Shown here: in pieces, positions 33,899-42,346 of the stretch
Layout of the letters: each line of letters starts with the position of its first letter
Position numbering within the stretch: position 1 is the first letter of the stretch
DNA from: an uncultured Spirochaetaceae bacterium
GTDB lineage: Bacteria; Spirochaetota; Spirochaetia; Sphaerochaetales; Sphaerochaetaceae
Direction: 5' to 3'
Length of the DNA stretch: 54,055 bases
Assembly: GCA_900315435.1 (NCBI GenBank)
Contig: OMYY01000019.1
Span: forward strand, 1-54,055
Notes under the pieces: model-generated
Told to the model about the DNA's origin: nothing
Seen by the model: the letters and a program-made list of their open reading frames with translations, nothing else
Databases searched by the model: none
Made by a program: the position numbers and the translations under genes

Positions 33899-34662
33899 GG
33901 CCCCACCTCCAGAGACAAGGTATCGTAGGCAGGACGGATGTGCTCGGGAAGCGAGGCAGCCAGTTCCTGATGGCAGACTTCATGGCAGAAATGGATCAGG
34001 TAGCACTCCTCCGCCCCAAGGCTCCGGGCCTCACCGACCGCCTCCCCGATTGAAAAATGGGTCGGATGCTTGCTCGGGCGCAACGCGTCCAGCACCAGCA
34101 CCTTGGCTCCCTGCATGAAAGGCCTTGAGATGTCAGGAATCCGGTTGCAGTCGGTGGCATAGACCAAATCGTCGATCTTGTAGCCGTAGATGGTCTGGCT
34201 CCCATGCAGCAAGGGAATCGGGGTTACCGAAAACCCGGCGATGGAAACAGTCTTCAAGGGTTCCAGGAAATGGGATGCAAGATGGGGAAGCCTGTCCAGG
34301 GGACCGTCGGGTCTGCGGAATGCGTATCCATAGCAGCGATGCATGTGCTCCAGCACCTCCTGGTCTCCGTAGACATCAAGGGTACGCTCCTTGCAGTATG
34401 CCCTCAGGTCGTCCAGACCATTGAAATGGTCTGCATGGCTATGGGTGTAGAGCACCCCCTCCAGGTGCATGATGCCAGCCCGCAACGCCTGCATTCGGAA
34501 TTCGGGACCGGTGTCCACCACCAGGTTCTTCCCCTCCTTCTCCAAGAGAACCGAGGTACGCATGCGATTGTCCTTCGGGTCGGCCGACCGGCAGACCCTG
34601 CAGGCGCACCCCGGAACAGGGATGCCGTGGCTGGTGCCGGTTCCAAGGAAGGTCAACCTCAT
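33889..34662 (-). CDS. MBL-fold metallo-hydrolase (PhnP-like), copy 2
   Basis: A 257-residue paralogue of the neighbouring hydrolase. It starts FLGTGTSHGIPVPGCACRVC, has THSHADHFNGLDDLR and ends with IHFCHEVCHQEL. The two share the N-terminal Cys pair and general layout but differ in length and loops, so they probably have different substrates. It lies in the same operon as polA and coaE and overlaps the small membrane protein gene by 4 bp. Confidence 0.87.
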   Translation of the reverse strand: MRLTFLGTGTSHGIPVPGCACRVCRSADPKDNRMRTSVLLEKEGKNLVVDTGPEFRMQALRAGIMHLEGVLYTHSHADHFNGLDDLRAYCKERTLDVYGDQEVLEHMHRCYGYAFRRPDGPLDRLPHLASHFLEPLKTVSIAGFSVTPIPLLHGSQTIYGYKIDDLVYATDCNRIPDISRPFMQGAKVLVLDALRPSKHPTHFSIGEAVGEARSLGAEECYLIHFCHEVCHQELAASLPEHIRPAYDTLSLEVGPCA

Positions 34663-35048
34663 TTCGCGCTCTCGAGCATGGTCCGGATCTTCTGGCTGAA
34701 AGCGATGCCTCCACGTTTGGCGGCTTTTTTGATTTCCTCGGCGAACTCAGGGTTGGCAAGCAGTTTCTTCGCCTGCTGGATCTCGCTAGTCGTGTAGCTC
34801 CCGGCCTTCTCCATAGCGCCGACCACCACCTTCTCCACATCTCCGGCGTCCACCGCCTTGGAAAGGGCTTCTTTCATACCGTCACTCTGCATCTCGTCGA
34901 CCAGGTCCTTCTCCACCGGATGTCTGAGCGAGGAGAGGCTGACCCCCAGGTAGGGATTGCTCAGAGTTGGAACGAAAGTAAAGAGCACCAGGTAGATGAC
35001 GACCGAGACGAACAAAGCGCGGATACAAGACGAGATAGTGTGGAACAT
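34659..35048 (-). CDS. Small membrane-anchored protein of unknown function
   Basis: A 129-residue protein with one hydrophobic segment near the N terminus (IRALFVSVVIYLVLFTFVP). A helical, charged domain (about 35-129) follows, with KAVDAGDVEKVVVGAMEKAG and KKLLANPEFAEEIKKAAKRG. The latter resembles short alpha-helical repeats, but I do not recognise the family. It is the first gene of the MBL-polA-coaE operon. The ATG at 35048 has an AGAGGGG Shine-Dalgarno; the longer frame from 35120 is not supported. Confidence 0.65.
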   Translation of the reverse strand: MFHTISSCIRALFVSVVIYLVLFTFVPTLSNPYLGVSLSSLRHPVEKDLVDEMQSDGMKEALSKAVDAGDVEKVVVGAMEKAGSYTTSEIQQAKKLLANPEFAEEIKKAAKRGGIAFSQKIRTMLESAK

Positions 35049-35164
35049 GTTGACCCCTCTGAGAAAGAGACTACCCTCCTTGGGACATTCGCGCAAGCAG
35101 GTTGGTTTCCCCGCCATCATGAGGATTTTCCAGACTTTTTACTGCGAAGACCTGGCAAATGGAG

Positions 35165-35170
35165 TATACT
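35165..35170 (+). promoter_or_regulatory. -10 box of the SecB-like gene
   Basis: TATACT, 28 nt before the ATG, with AGAGGAG between as a distant Shine-Dalgarno. No good -35 box lies 16-18 bp upstream, so the promoter call rests on the -10 only. Confidence 0.35.
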
Positions 35171-35198
35171 GTCCCCCATCAGAGGAGAAACTGAGACA

Positions 35199-35585
35199 AT
35201 GGATTTATTGGATTTCCGTTTGGCAGGCGCCGAGTTCAAGCTGCAGAATGCCCCGAAACAGGGCACTCCGCTGAAATTCGGAATGCGCCGCAAGAGTGAG
35301 ACAAACCCCAATAAGAATGGGGACCAGATTACGAGCCTGTATTCGGTCGACTTTGAGATCAGCCAGGAGCAGGATGGAGCGGCTGTCGTTTGCTTCTCCC
35401 TGCAACTCCGCTATCTGGTCTGGCTGGAGAGCAAGGACCCGATTACCGACCAAGGCCGCTTCGAGGGCCAGTACATCACCGACCAGCTGAGACCGGTCAT
35501 CTACGAAGAGGTCAACCACTATCTCGCCTGCGCGAGACTGCCGCTGATCACCTTCAAGAGCCTCGAACAGCAGACACAGGTCTGA
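35199..35585 (+). CDS. Possible SecB-like chaperone, small soluble protein
   Basis: A 128-residue protein with no signal peptide or membrane segment. The first 85 residues look like beta strands (LYSVDFEIS, AAVVCFSLQLRYLVWLES). Near the end comes the helix-turn block LRPVIYEEVNHYLACARLPLITF, which resembles the SecB end, where a helix is followed by a Gly/Leu-Pro turn and a hydrophobic strand. If right, it would hold secretory proteins unfolded for SecA. The match is by eye only. It stands alone with its own strong terminator. Confidence 0.5.
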   Translation: MDLLDFRLAGAEFKLQNAPKQGTPLKFGMRRKSETNPNKNGDQITSLYSVDFEISQEQDGAAVVCFSLQLRYLVWLESKDPITDQGRFEGQYITDQLRPVIYEEVNHYLACARLPLITFKSLEQQTQV

Positions 35586-35601
35586 TGTTCCCAAACAGCG
35601 C

Positions 35602-35635
35602 AACGGGGTCATGGCATGGCCCCGTTCTTTTTTTC
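35602..35635 (+). terminator. Terminator of the SecB-like gene
   Basis: AACGGGGTCAT (35602-35612) pairs with ATGGCCCCGTT (35616-35626), allowing one G-U pair, and is followed by C and eight T. Confidence 0.9.
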
Positions 35636-35648
35636 TTCGTCCAACCAG

Positions 35649-35678
35649 AAAAAACAGGGCAGGACTTTCGCCCTGCCC
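35649..35678 (-). terminator. Terminator of the hexuronate operon
   Basis: On the minus strand GGGCAGG and CCTGCCC (35657-35663 and 35672-35678) pair around an 8-nt loop. The stem is followed by TG and then six T. It lies about 20 bp after the uxuB stop and is back-to-back with the terminator of the SecB-like gene. Confidence 0.85.
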
Positions 35679-35699
35679 CGTCAGTTCCCGTGATGGGTG

Positions 35700-37310
35700 T
35701 CATTTCACGTACTTGGCCAGCGTCTTGCGGACCGCACCCTTTCCGGCCACCAGTTCGGTGAAATAGGCGACCACCTTCTTAGCCAGACCGGCCTTCTCCA
35801 GGTCGACACCGAAGAGCGTCGCGTCCGAGAGAATCGGATGGAGGACCGTGTCAAAGGGACCCTTGTCCCCCAGTTTGACACCTTTCAGGTAGGCGCTCTC
35901 CTCCTCGAGGCGAGGATCGCTGGACGGCGTGAAGGCCTTGCCTTCATCATCGACCGCCATCAGATAACGGCACCAGCCGGCGAAGACGAGAGGAATGATC
36001 TCCAGATCGTCCAGCTTGAGCGTCTTGCTTGCCTGGTAGGCCTTGATCGTCTCGCCATAGCGGATGGCCAGTTTCTGGCTGGTATCGGTGGCGATACGCT
36101 GCGGGGTATCCGGCATGAAGGGGTTGGGGATACGCTTCTCCACCACCTCGTCGATGAAAGCCTTCGGGTTCAGGATGCCCGGGTCGGTGACAACCGGCAT
36201 GCCTTCCTTGTAGCCAAGGGTCTTGACCATCTGCTTCAGCTGCGGGTCCTTCATCTCGTCGGCGATCAGCGTATAGCCGAGCAGGCAACCGTAAACCGCC
36301 AAGGCAGTGTGCAGCGGGTTGAGGCAGGTACAGACCTTCATGCGCTCCACCTTGTTGACGGTGTCGCGGTCGGTCAGATAGACACCAGCCTTCTCCAAAG
36401 CGGGGCGACCGGCCGGGAAGTCGTTCTCGATGACCAGGTACTGCGGCTGCTCGGCGTTGACGAACGGGGCGATATAGGTATGCTTGTCGGTGACCACCAC
36501 GGTAGTGTCCTCGAAGCCGTCGGCCTCCAGCATCGCCTTGACCTTGCTGTCGGGCCTCGGGGTAATCTTGTCGATCATCGACCACGGGAATGCGACCTGC
36601 TTCTGGAGGTAGTCGACAAAACCAGCTTCACAGAAACCCGCGGCGACCCACTCGCGGGCGATGGTGAGCACTCCGTTCTGGAGCTTCTCGCCATTATGGG
36701 AGCAGTTGTCGGTAGAGACCAGGGCAAGCGGTTTCCTGCCGGCCTGGTAGCGGGTGTACATCAGGCTGGTCAGCTTGCTGACCATGCTGCCTAAAGTGCC
36801 GTCCGGCCCGTTCTTGATGTCGTTCTGGACAAACGGGAAATAGGAACCGTCCTTGCCTTTCAGCGCATACCCCTTCTCGGTGATGGTAAAGGTGACCATC
36901 TCCAGGCTGTCGCTGGCGAAGTACTTCTGGAACGAAGCCCACTCCTCGGGAAAGCTCTTGTCGCAGCGAAGAGCCTCGGCGACAGAGGCGACCACTTCCT
37001 TCTCGATCGAGCCGTCAGCCTTCAGGGTGACCAGCAGGGAAAGATCGTCGTGCGGGCGGTAGATGTCGTCGATGATGGCGTAGTCGAAACCCTCGCCGAC
37101 GATGATGCCGCGGTCGGCAAGTCCGGCCTCGAGCAGCCTCTGCATCAGCATGGCATGGAAACCGCGGAAAATATTCCCAGCGCCAAAGTGGATCCAGACC
37201 GGGTTCTCCCTGGTCTTCCTGATCATCGCTTCCCGGTCGAAAGAGGGAAGCTTGTATCCCTTGGCCTGCCAGGCCTTGGTATCCTGCAAACCTTTCGTAG
37301 TCAAACGCAT
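35700..37310 (-). CDS. uxuB: Fructuronate reductase / mannitol dehydrogenase family
   Basis: NAD-dependent polyol dehydrogenase family member, 536 residues. WIHFGAGNIFRGF is the nucleotide-binding start, VSTDNCSHNGEKLQNGVL a conserved block, and KVCTCLNPLHTALAVYG carries the family's catalytic region. Family members use mannitol, fructuronate or tagaturonate. With uxuA in the same operon, interconversion of D-mannonate and D-fructuronate is the best fit. Its start has an AAGGAG Shine-Dalgarno; it follows the GntR gene by 14 bp. Confidence 0.88.
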   Translation of the reverse strand: MRLTTKGLQDTKAWQAKGYKLPSFDREAMIRKTRENPVWIHFGAGNIFRGFHAMLMQRLLEAGLADRGIIVGEGFDYAIIDDIYRPHDDLSLLVTLKADGSIEKEVVASVAEALRCDKSFPEEWASFQKYFASDSLEMVTFTITEKGYALKGKDGSYFPFVQNDIKNGPDGTLGSMVSKLTSLMYTRYQAGRKPLALVSTDNCSHNGEKLQNGVLTIAREWVAAGFCEAGFVDYLQKQVAFPWSMIDKITPRPDSKVKAMLEADGFEDTTVVVTDKHTYIAPFVNAEQPQYLVIENDFPAGRPALEKAGVYLTDRDTVNKVERMKVCTCLNPLHTALAVYGCLLGYTLIADEMKDPQLKQMVKTLGYKEGMPVVTDPGILNPKAFIDEVVEKRIPNPFMPDTPQRIATDTSQKLAIRYGETIKAYQASKTLKLDDLEIIPLVFAGWCRYLMAVDDEGKAFTPSSDPRLEEESAYLKGVKLGDKGPFDTVLHPILSDATLFGVDLEKAGLAKKVVAYFTELVAGKGAVRKTLAKYVK

Positions 37311-37324
37311 CGTTTGTACTCCTT

Positions 37325-37993
37325 TTATCGCTTTGTATTGGTGAAGTAGCCTGGGTACCGCTCCATCAGCGGCCCCAGTTCGGTATCCAGTTTCCGGACA
37401 TGTCCGGATTCCAGACGCAACGCCTCGTCGAGATCCTTTTCTTCGAGCGCACGTAAAAGTTTCTTATGGCTTTCCACCACAGCAGGAATCACTTCCGGCT
37501 CCTCGAAGCTGAGGATACGGATTCTCTGGTAGTTGCCCATCTGGTTCTGGATGATGTCCCAGAACCTTCCCAGGCCGCAACCGATGAAAATCTGCTGGTG
37601 GAAGGCGTCGTCCAGCTGCAGGAAATGCAGATAGGCGTTCTGGTTCGCCGCCCAGCGCTGCTCCTCGATGAGGAAGCGCATCTGGGCAAGCGCGCGCTCA
37701 TCCGGTTTCTTGCAGAAGCCACGCACCGCCTCCTGCTCCAAGGTGGTCCGGAGCAAGCGCTCCACCTCCACCTGGGACAGGTCTATCAGGCTGACGCGTG
37801 TGCCGCTCTGCGGCCAGATATCCACCAGGCCCTCGCTTTTGAGCTGTTGCAGGGCATCGCGGATCGGGCTCTTGGAGACCAACAGGCGGTCGACCAGCTC
37901 CTGCAGCTTCAGCTCGGTGCCGGGGGCAAGCTTCAGGGAGAGGATATCCCCCTTCAGCTCCTGATAGATCTGGTCGCTACGGGTGAAACTCAT
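37325..37993 (-). CDS. uxuR: GntR-family regulator of the hexuronate operon
   Basis: A 222-residue FCD-type GntR protein. The winged helix (about 5-70) has LVDRLLVSKSPIRDALQQLKSEGLVDI. The C-terminal ligand domain has probable metal ligands in DDAFHQQIF, ESHKKLL and SGHVRKLD. It lies between uxuA and uxuB and overlaps uxuA by 4 bp. By position it should sense a uronate intermediate and bind the operator in the uxuA promoter. The symbol follows from position, not from a proven orthology. It is distinct from the other GntR gene at 18693. Confidence 0.85.
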   Translation of the reverse strand: MSFTRSDQIYQELKGDILSLKLAPGTELKLQELVDRLLVSKSPIRDALQQLKSEGLVDIWPQSGTRVSLIDLSQVEVERLLRTTLEQEAVRGFCKKPDERALAQMRFLIEEQRWAANQNAYLHFLQLDDAFHQQIFIGCGLGRFWDIIQNQMGNYQRIRILSFEEPEVIPAVVESHKKLLRALEEKDLDEALRLESGHVRKLDTELGPLMERYPGYFTNTKR

Positions 37994-39057
37994 CGATTGC
38001 TCTTCTCGATCGCTTCCCACAGGCCGCAAATGTAGGCGGCGCCAAGGGCGCGGTCATACAGCCCGTAACCCGGCATGCACTGCTCGCCCCAGAGATTGCG
38101 TCCGTGGTCCGGTCTGATCGGACCCTCGAAGTGGATGTCATAGAGCGCCTTGCAGATCTCGTACAAGTCGAACGAGCCATCACTGGAAAGGTGGACAGCC
38201 TCCTCGAAGACTCCAGGGGCGAAGTGGTGGAGGTTGCGCACATGGGCGAAGTGGATGCGTCCCGGGAAGGAACGGATGATGCCAGGCAGGTCGTTCTTCG
38301 GATTGGTGCCCAGGCTTCCGGCGCAGAAGGTCAAGCCGTTGTAAGGCTTGTCGACCGCCTTGAGGATCTTGGCGATCGTCTCCTTGCTGCGGACGATGCG
38401 GGGCAGGCCGAAGACCGGCCAGGCAGGATCGTCCGGGTGGACGGCCATCTTCATGTCATACTTCTCGCAGACCGGTCCGATCGCCTTGAGGAAATAGACC
38501 ATGTTGGAAAAGAGCTTGTCCTCGTCGACATCCTTATATGCCGCAAACAGGTCAAGGACATGGGCGAGTCGCTCCGGCTCCCATCCCGGCATGTCGTGGC
38601 CAAGGGAATTCTTGCGGATTTCCTCGGCGAACTCCAGCGGGTTCTTGCCCTCGATGTACTTCTGGTCGTAGGCCATGACCGTCGAGCCATCCGGACGAGG
38701 CTTGCGCAGGTCGGTACGGGTCCAGTCGAAGACCGGCATGAAGTTGTAGCAGACCAGGTGGATGCCCTCTTCACCCAGCGCCTCGAGAGTCTTGATGTAA
38801 TTCTCAATGTACTTGTCACGGGAAGGCAGGCCGATCTTGATGTCGTCGTGGATGTTGACGCTCTCAATCCCGTCAAGGGTAAGGTCCTCCGCCTCGACTT
38901 CCGTTTTCAGCGCATGAATCCGCTCCCTGGGCCACACTTCGCCCGCGGGAATGTCATACAGGGTCGAGATGATTCCCTTCACGTAGCCAATCTGGCGGAT
39001 CTGGTTCAACGAGATGGTATCAGCCTTGTCGCCGTACCACCGAAACGTCATTTTCAT
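37990..39057 (-). CDS. uxuA: Mannonate dehydratase
   Basis: Dehydrates D-mannonate to 2-keto-3-deoxygluconate in glucuronate breakdown. The 355 residues fit the UxuA family. FRWYGDKADTISLNQIRQIG is close to the family start, PAGEVWPRE follows near residue 42, and KMAVHPDDPAWPVFGLPR, CAGSLGTNPKNDL and RPDHGRNLWGEQ hold the metal and substrate ligands. The start at 39057 has a GGAGG Shine-Dalgarno. It is the first gene of uxuA-gntR-uxuB; no aldolase, kinase or isomerase of the pathway is in the window. Confidence 0.95.
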   Translation of the reverse strand: MKMTFRWYGDKADTISLNQIRQIGYVKGIISTLYDIPAGEVWPRERIHALKTEVEAEDLTLDGIESVNIHDDIKIGLPSRDKYIENYIKTLEALGEEGIHLVCYNFMPVFDWTRTDLRKPRPDGSTVMAYDQKYIEGKNPLEFAEEIRKNSLGHDMPGWEPERLAHVLDLFAAYKDVDEDKLFSNMVYFLKAIGPVCEKYDMKMAVHPDDPAWPVFGLPRIVRSKETIAKILKAVDKPYNGLTFCAGSLGTNPKNDLPGIIRSFPGRIHFAHVRNLHHFAPGVFEEAVHLSSDGSFDLYEICKALYDIHFEGPIRPDHGRNLWGEQCMPGYGLYDRALGAAYICGLWEAIEKSNR

Positions 39058-39079
39058 GGTGGTTCCTCCGTATAGACCC

Positions 39080-39108
39080 ATACTAGCACACTAATATTTT
39101 AGTTGCAA
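39080..39108 (-). promoter_or_regulatory. Promoter and operator of the hexuronate operon
   Basis: On the minus strand TTGCAA (39103-39108), a 17-bp spacer and TAGTAT (39080-39085). The inverted repeat ACTAA-N4-TTAGT (39090-39103) fills the spacer next to the -35 box, where a bound repressor would block polymerase. The GntR protein of the operon is the likely binder. Confidence 0.6.
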
Positions 39109-39145
39109 GCGCAATAACGCCCGTTCCGCGGGTTTTCCCCAGGCT

Positions 39146-39760
39146 TTACCAGTTCAACAACAAGGAAAGACCGAACTTCCCGCTCCGCCATTTGACTCCG
39201 AACAGGTCGGCGACATCGTTCTCGTCAATCGTGTAGTCGGTATCGATCATGTAGCTCAGACCGACGGCGACCGGCTTCAGCAGAAGGTCGCAGGTGAACC
39301 GGTAGGTGAACGGGGCATGGATCCACATATCTCCGAACGAAGGACTGGAAACCAGCTTGTCGTCGGCGAGCACGTAGTTGTCACCACCACGGGAGAGCAC
39401 GCGCACGCGAGGCCCGATGCCGAAGCCCAGACGGACCGTGTCGACCATGTCGAAGGCCACTCCTCCGGTCATCAGGAACGAGGTCTCATGGTAGCGCTCG
39501 CTCTCGTGGCCGTCGATCGCGGCGGTCGTCTTGCCGTTGTACAGGAACAGGGCGGTACCCTCGAAGACCAACGCCTTCAGGCGGGCGTCGAGACCAAAGT
39601 TGTAGTTCCCGATATCAAGCAATCCGTCGCTGTCTTCCTGGATGCTCTCCGCGTCCACGTTGTAGAGCGCCGTTCCACCAATCTGGAAGTCCAGAATTTC
39701 CGCGAAAGCGGAAACAGAAACACACATCAGCGCCACGAGCAGGGAGATGAGTCGTTTCAT
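39146..39760 (-). CDS. Small outer-membrane beta-barrel-like protein, copy 1
   Basis: A 204-residue exported protein. The signal peptide is MKRLISLLVALMCVSVSAFA, cut before EILDF. The rest alternates hydrophobic and polar residues with Gly/Asp turns, as in a small beta barrel, and ends LLLNW, with the C-terminal aromatic residue of barrel proteins. It shares layout with the next gene: FGIGPRVRVL versus the neighbour's EFGPRLRWIL, an inter-strand YMIDTDYTID versus FYQVDTDYRF, and so on. Function unknown. Shine-Dalgarno AAGGAGG. Confidence 0.75.
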   Translation of the reverse strand: MKRLISLLVALMCVSVSAFAEILDFQIGGTALYNVDAESIQEDSDGLLDIGNYNFGLDARLKALVFEGTALFLYNGKTTAAIDGHESERYHETSFLMTGGVAFDMVDTVRLGFGIGPRVRVLSRGGDNYVLADDKLVSSPSFGDMWIHAPFTYRFTCDLLLKPVAVGLSYMIDTDYTIDENDVADLFGVKWRSGKFGLSLLLNW

Positions 39761-39774
39761 ACGATGAGTCCTCC

Positions 39775-40371
39775 TTACAGGTCAAAGAAATACATGCAGG
39801 TAAAGCCGAGTCTGCCGGTTTCCCAGTCAGGATTGACCAGGTCGACGACCCGCTCCCAGGATTCGAACCGATAATCGGTATCTACCTGATAAAACCCGCC
39901 CAGCACCACATTGTTACTCAGCATATAGTCGACCGTCAGGCGATAGTCGACGGGTGAATAGGAAAGATAATCGACGTTCTTGCCGACCCGGCTCGGATTT
40001 CCGTCTCCATCCAGGTAGTATCCCTCTCCATCCTTCAAGATCCAGCGCAGACGGGGACCGAATTCCAACCCGATCCTCAGCTTGCGGGCGTCCCGATTGC
40101 AGATGCCGATACCCAGGAACGTGGAGAGCTCGTTGTAGCCGTCATCCAGACGGGTGTACTCGCCCACCAAGGCGAAGTCGAACCACAGGACCCTTGCCCT
40201 CGCCTCGAGCGAAGGGTGGAAGTTGGCGACCGAAGCCGACTCGAAGGGGACGGAAAGGGAGAGGTTGCCACCGACTCCCACGGATACATACGGGGGAACC
40301 ACCTCTTCGGCGAATGCCGAGGCCATGCTCAAGGTGACGATGGCCAGTAGCGCCATCCATCGTTTGCTCAT
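39775..40371 (-). CDS. Small outer-membrane beta-barrel-like protein, copy 2
   Basis: A 198-residue paralogue of the adjacent downstream gene. The signal peptide ends ASAFAEEV. Barrel-like strands follow, with EFGPRLRWILKDG, SPVDYRLTVDYMLSNNVVLGGFYQVDTDY and the end CMYFFDL. The repeated ordering of blocks shared with copy 1 points to tandem duplication. The ATG at 40371 has a GGAGGGGAAG Shine-Dalgarno; the longer frame to 40500 runs into nadE and is rejected. It has its own promoter and is 14 bp from copy 1, so the two are co-transcribed. Confidence 0.75.
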   Translation of the reverse strand: MSKRWMALLAIVTLSMASAFAEEVVPPYVSVGVGGNLSLSVPFESASVANFHPSLEARARVLWFDFALVGEYTRLDDGYNELSTFLGIGICNRDARKLRIGLEFGPRLRWILKDGEGYYLDGDGNPSRVGKNVDYLSYSPVDYRLTVDYMLSNNVVLGGFYQVDTDYRFESWERVVDLVNPDWETGRLGFTCMYFFDL

Positions 40372-40398
40372 CTTCTTCCCCTCCTCTCGCAGGAAAAA

Positions 40399-40428
40399 AC
40401 TATAATGCATTCCCTGCGGGTATGGCAA
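40399..40428 (-). promoter_or_regulatory. Promoter of the outer-membrane protein pair
   Basis: On the minus strand TTGCCA (40423-40428, 5/6), an 18-bp spacer and TATAGT (40399-40404, 5/6), about 27 nt before the ATG. It lies just after the nadE stop. Confidence 0.7.
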
Positions 40429-40435
40429 ATCATCT

Positions 40436-42343
40436 CTAGAGCAGGTCGATCTCGCGCATCCACAGCGCCACCGAGGCATCGCTGGGCATGCGCCAGTCAC
40501 CCCTTGGGGAAAGGGCTACCGAGCCCACCTTCGGGCCGTCGGGCAGGCAGGAACGCTTGAACTGCTGCTGGAAAAAGCGCTTGTAGAAGTTCTTCAACCA
40601 TTTGCGCAGCACCTCTTCCGGGTAGGAATCCTGGAAGGTCGCACGGGCGATGCGCCAGATCTTGCGGGGCGAAAAGCCCCAACGGACCAGATAATAGAGG
40701 AAGAAGTCATGCAGCTCGTAGGGACCGACGATATCCTCGGTCACCTGGTTGATCGTCCCGTCAGCCTTGGCCGGCAGCAGTTCCGGACTCACCGGCGTGG
40801 CGATCACGTCCTCCAGGATGGCCTTGACCGGATCCTCCTCCCCCTGGGCGACATGGGCAACCAACAGACGCACCAGCGTCTTGGGCACCGACGCGTTGAC
40901 CCCGTACATCGACATGTGGTCCCCGTTGTAGGTGGCCCAACCAAGGGCCAGTTCGGAAAGGTCGCCGGTGCCGACGACAATTCCGCCAACCTGGTTGGAA
41001 AGATCCATCAGGATCTGGGTGCGCTCCCGTGCCTGGCTGTTCTCGTAGGTGACGTCGGTCACTTCCGGGTCATGGCCGATATCCTTGAAGTGCTGTTCCA
41101 CCGCCATTCCGATAGGAACTTCGCGGATCGAGGTCCCCAATGCCTCGGCAAGCTTGGTCGCGTTGCTCTTGGTACGCCTGGTGGTACCGAAACCCGGCAT
41201 GGTCACCGCATAGATGCCGCTACGATCCAGATGGAGATGGTCGAAGGCGCGCACGCAGACCAGGAAGGCAAGCGTCGAGTCCAAACCGCCGGAAAGGCCG
41301 ATGACCACCTTCCGGCACTGGATATGGGCAAGCCGCTTCTCCAGCCCCATGCTCTGCAGGCTGAGAATCTGCTCGCATCGGGCCGAGCGTTCCCGGTCAT
41401 CCTCGGGGACGAAGGGCTTCGGGCTGAAGCGACGGGTCAGTGACGTATCGCTCAACGGCAGGGCGAAGGAGACAACCTTCACCTCCTCGTGCGGCTCATC
41501 GAAGGTAGTCATCCGTCTGCGCTCCAAAGCGAGCCGGCCCACATCGATCTCCGTCATCACCAAAGCCCCGGGCTGGCCATAGCTTTCAGCCAGAACGGCG
41601 CCATTCTCGCAGACCAGGTCGTGGCCGGCGAAGACCAAGTCGGTCGAGGATTCCCCGAAGCCGGCGTCGGCATACAAGTAGGCGCAGACAAGCTTGGCGC
41701 TCTGCATGGCCACCAGGTTCCTGCGATACTCGGTCTTTCCCACCAGCTCGTCGCTCGCGCTCGGGTTCAGGATCACCGTCGCTCCCGCAAGGGCAAGATC
41801 GACCGACGGAGAACGGGGAACCCAGAGGTCTTCGCAAATCTCCACCCCGAAGGTAAAGTCCCTGAGAGCCGCGCAGCAGAAAAGCAGGCGGGAACCGAAG
41901 GGAACCACCTGACGGCAGAGGGAAATTTCCGCCGTTTCTTCCGGAGCCGGGGAAAACCAGCGCCGCTCATAGAATTCCCGATAGTTGGGAATATGGCTCT
42001 TGGGCACCACTCCGAGGATCTTCCCGTTGTAGACGACAGCTGCCACGTTGTAGAGCCGGGACCCGAGGGCCAACGGCAGGCCTACGACGATGACCAGGTC
42101 ATAGCCACGGCTGAACAGGACTACCGAGGAAAGCCCTTCGACAGCCGCCTCCTGCAGGGACTGCTGCAAGAACAGGTCTCCGCAGGTATAACCGGTCAGG
42201 CAGAGCTCAGGCAGCACGACCAGCCGCGCCCCGCCCTTGGCGGCACGCTCCACCAGGTCCTTGACGCGCTCCACGTTGTACGCCACATCCGCGACCTGGA
42301 CGATGGGTGAACCCAAAGCCACCTTGATGAAACCGTCACGCAT
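40436..42343 (-). CDS. nadE: Glutamine-dependent NAD+ synthetase
   Basis: Last step of NAD synthesis, amidating deamido-NAD. The 635 residues combine an N-terminal CN-hydrolase (glutaminase) domain with a C-terminal synthetase. The first has the Glu in VVLPELCLTGY and the Cys in FGVEICEDLW; the second has the P-loop VIGLSGGLDSTLA, then VGTGDLSELALGWATYNGDH. The two-domain form uses glutamine rather than free ammonia. It lies 3 bp after the methyltransferase gene, last in a six-gene operon. Shine-Dalgarno GGAGTGAGG. Confidence 0.95.
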   Translation of the reverse strand: MRDGFIKVALGSPIVQVADVAYNVERVKDLVERAAKGGARLVVLPELCLTGYTCGDLFLQQSLQEAAVEGLSSVVLFSRGYDLVIVVGLPLALGSRLYNVAAVVYNGKILGVVPKSHIPNYREFYERRWFSPAPEETAEISLCRQVVPFGSRLLFCCAALRDFTFGVEICEDLWVPRSPSVDLALAGATVILNPSASDELVGKTEYRRNLVAMQSAKLVCAYLYADAGFGESSTDLVFAGHDLVCENGAVLAESYGQPGALVMTEIDVGRLALERRRMTTFDEPHEEVKVVSFALPLSDTSLTRRFSPKPFVPEDDRERSARCEQILSLQSMGLEKRLAHIQCRKVVIGLSGGLDSTLAFLVCVRAFDHLHLDRSGIYAVTMPGFGTTRRTKSNATKLAEALGTSIREVPIGMAVEQHFKDIGHDPEVTDVTYENSQARERTQILMDLSNQVGGIVVGTGDLSELALGWATYNGDHMSMYGVNASVPKTLVRLLVAHVAQGEEDPVKAILEDVIATPVSPELLPAKADGTINQVTEDIVGPYELHDFFLYYLVRWGFSPRKIWRIARATFQDSYPEEVLRKWLKNFYKRFFQQQFKRSCLPDGPKVGSVALSPRGDWRMPSDASVALWMREIDLL

Positions 42344-42346
42344 ACC

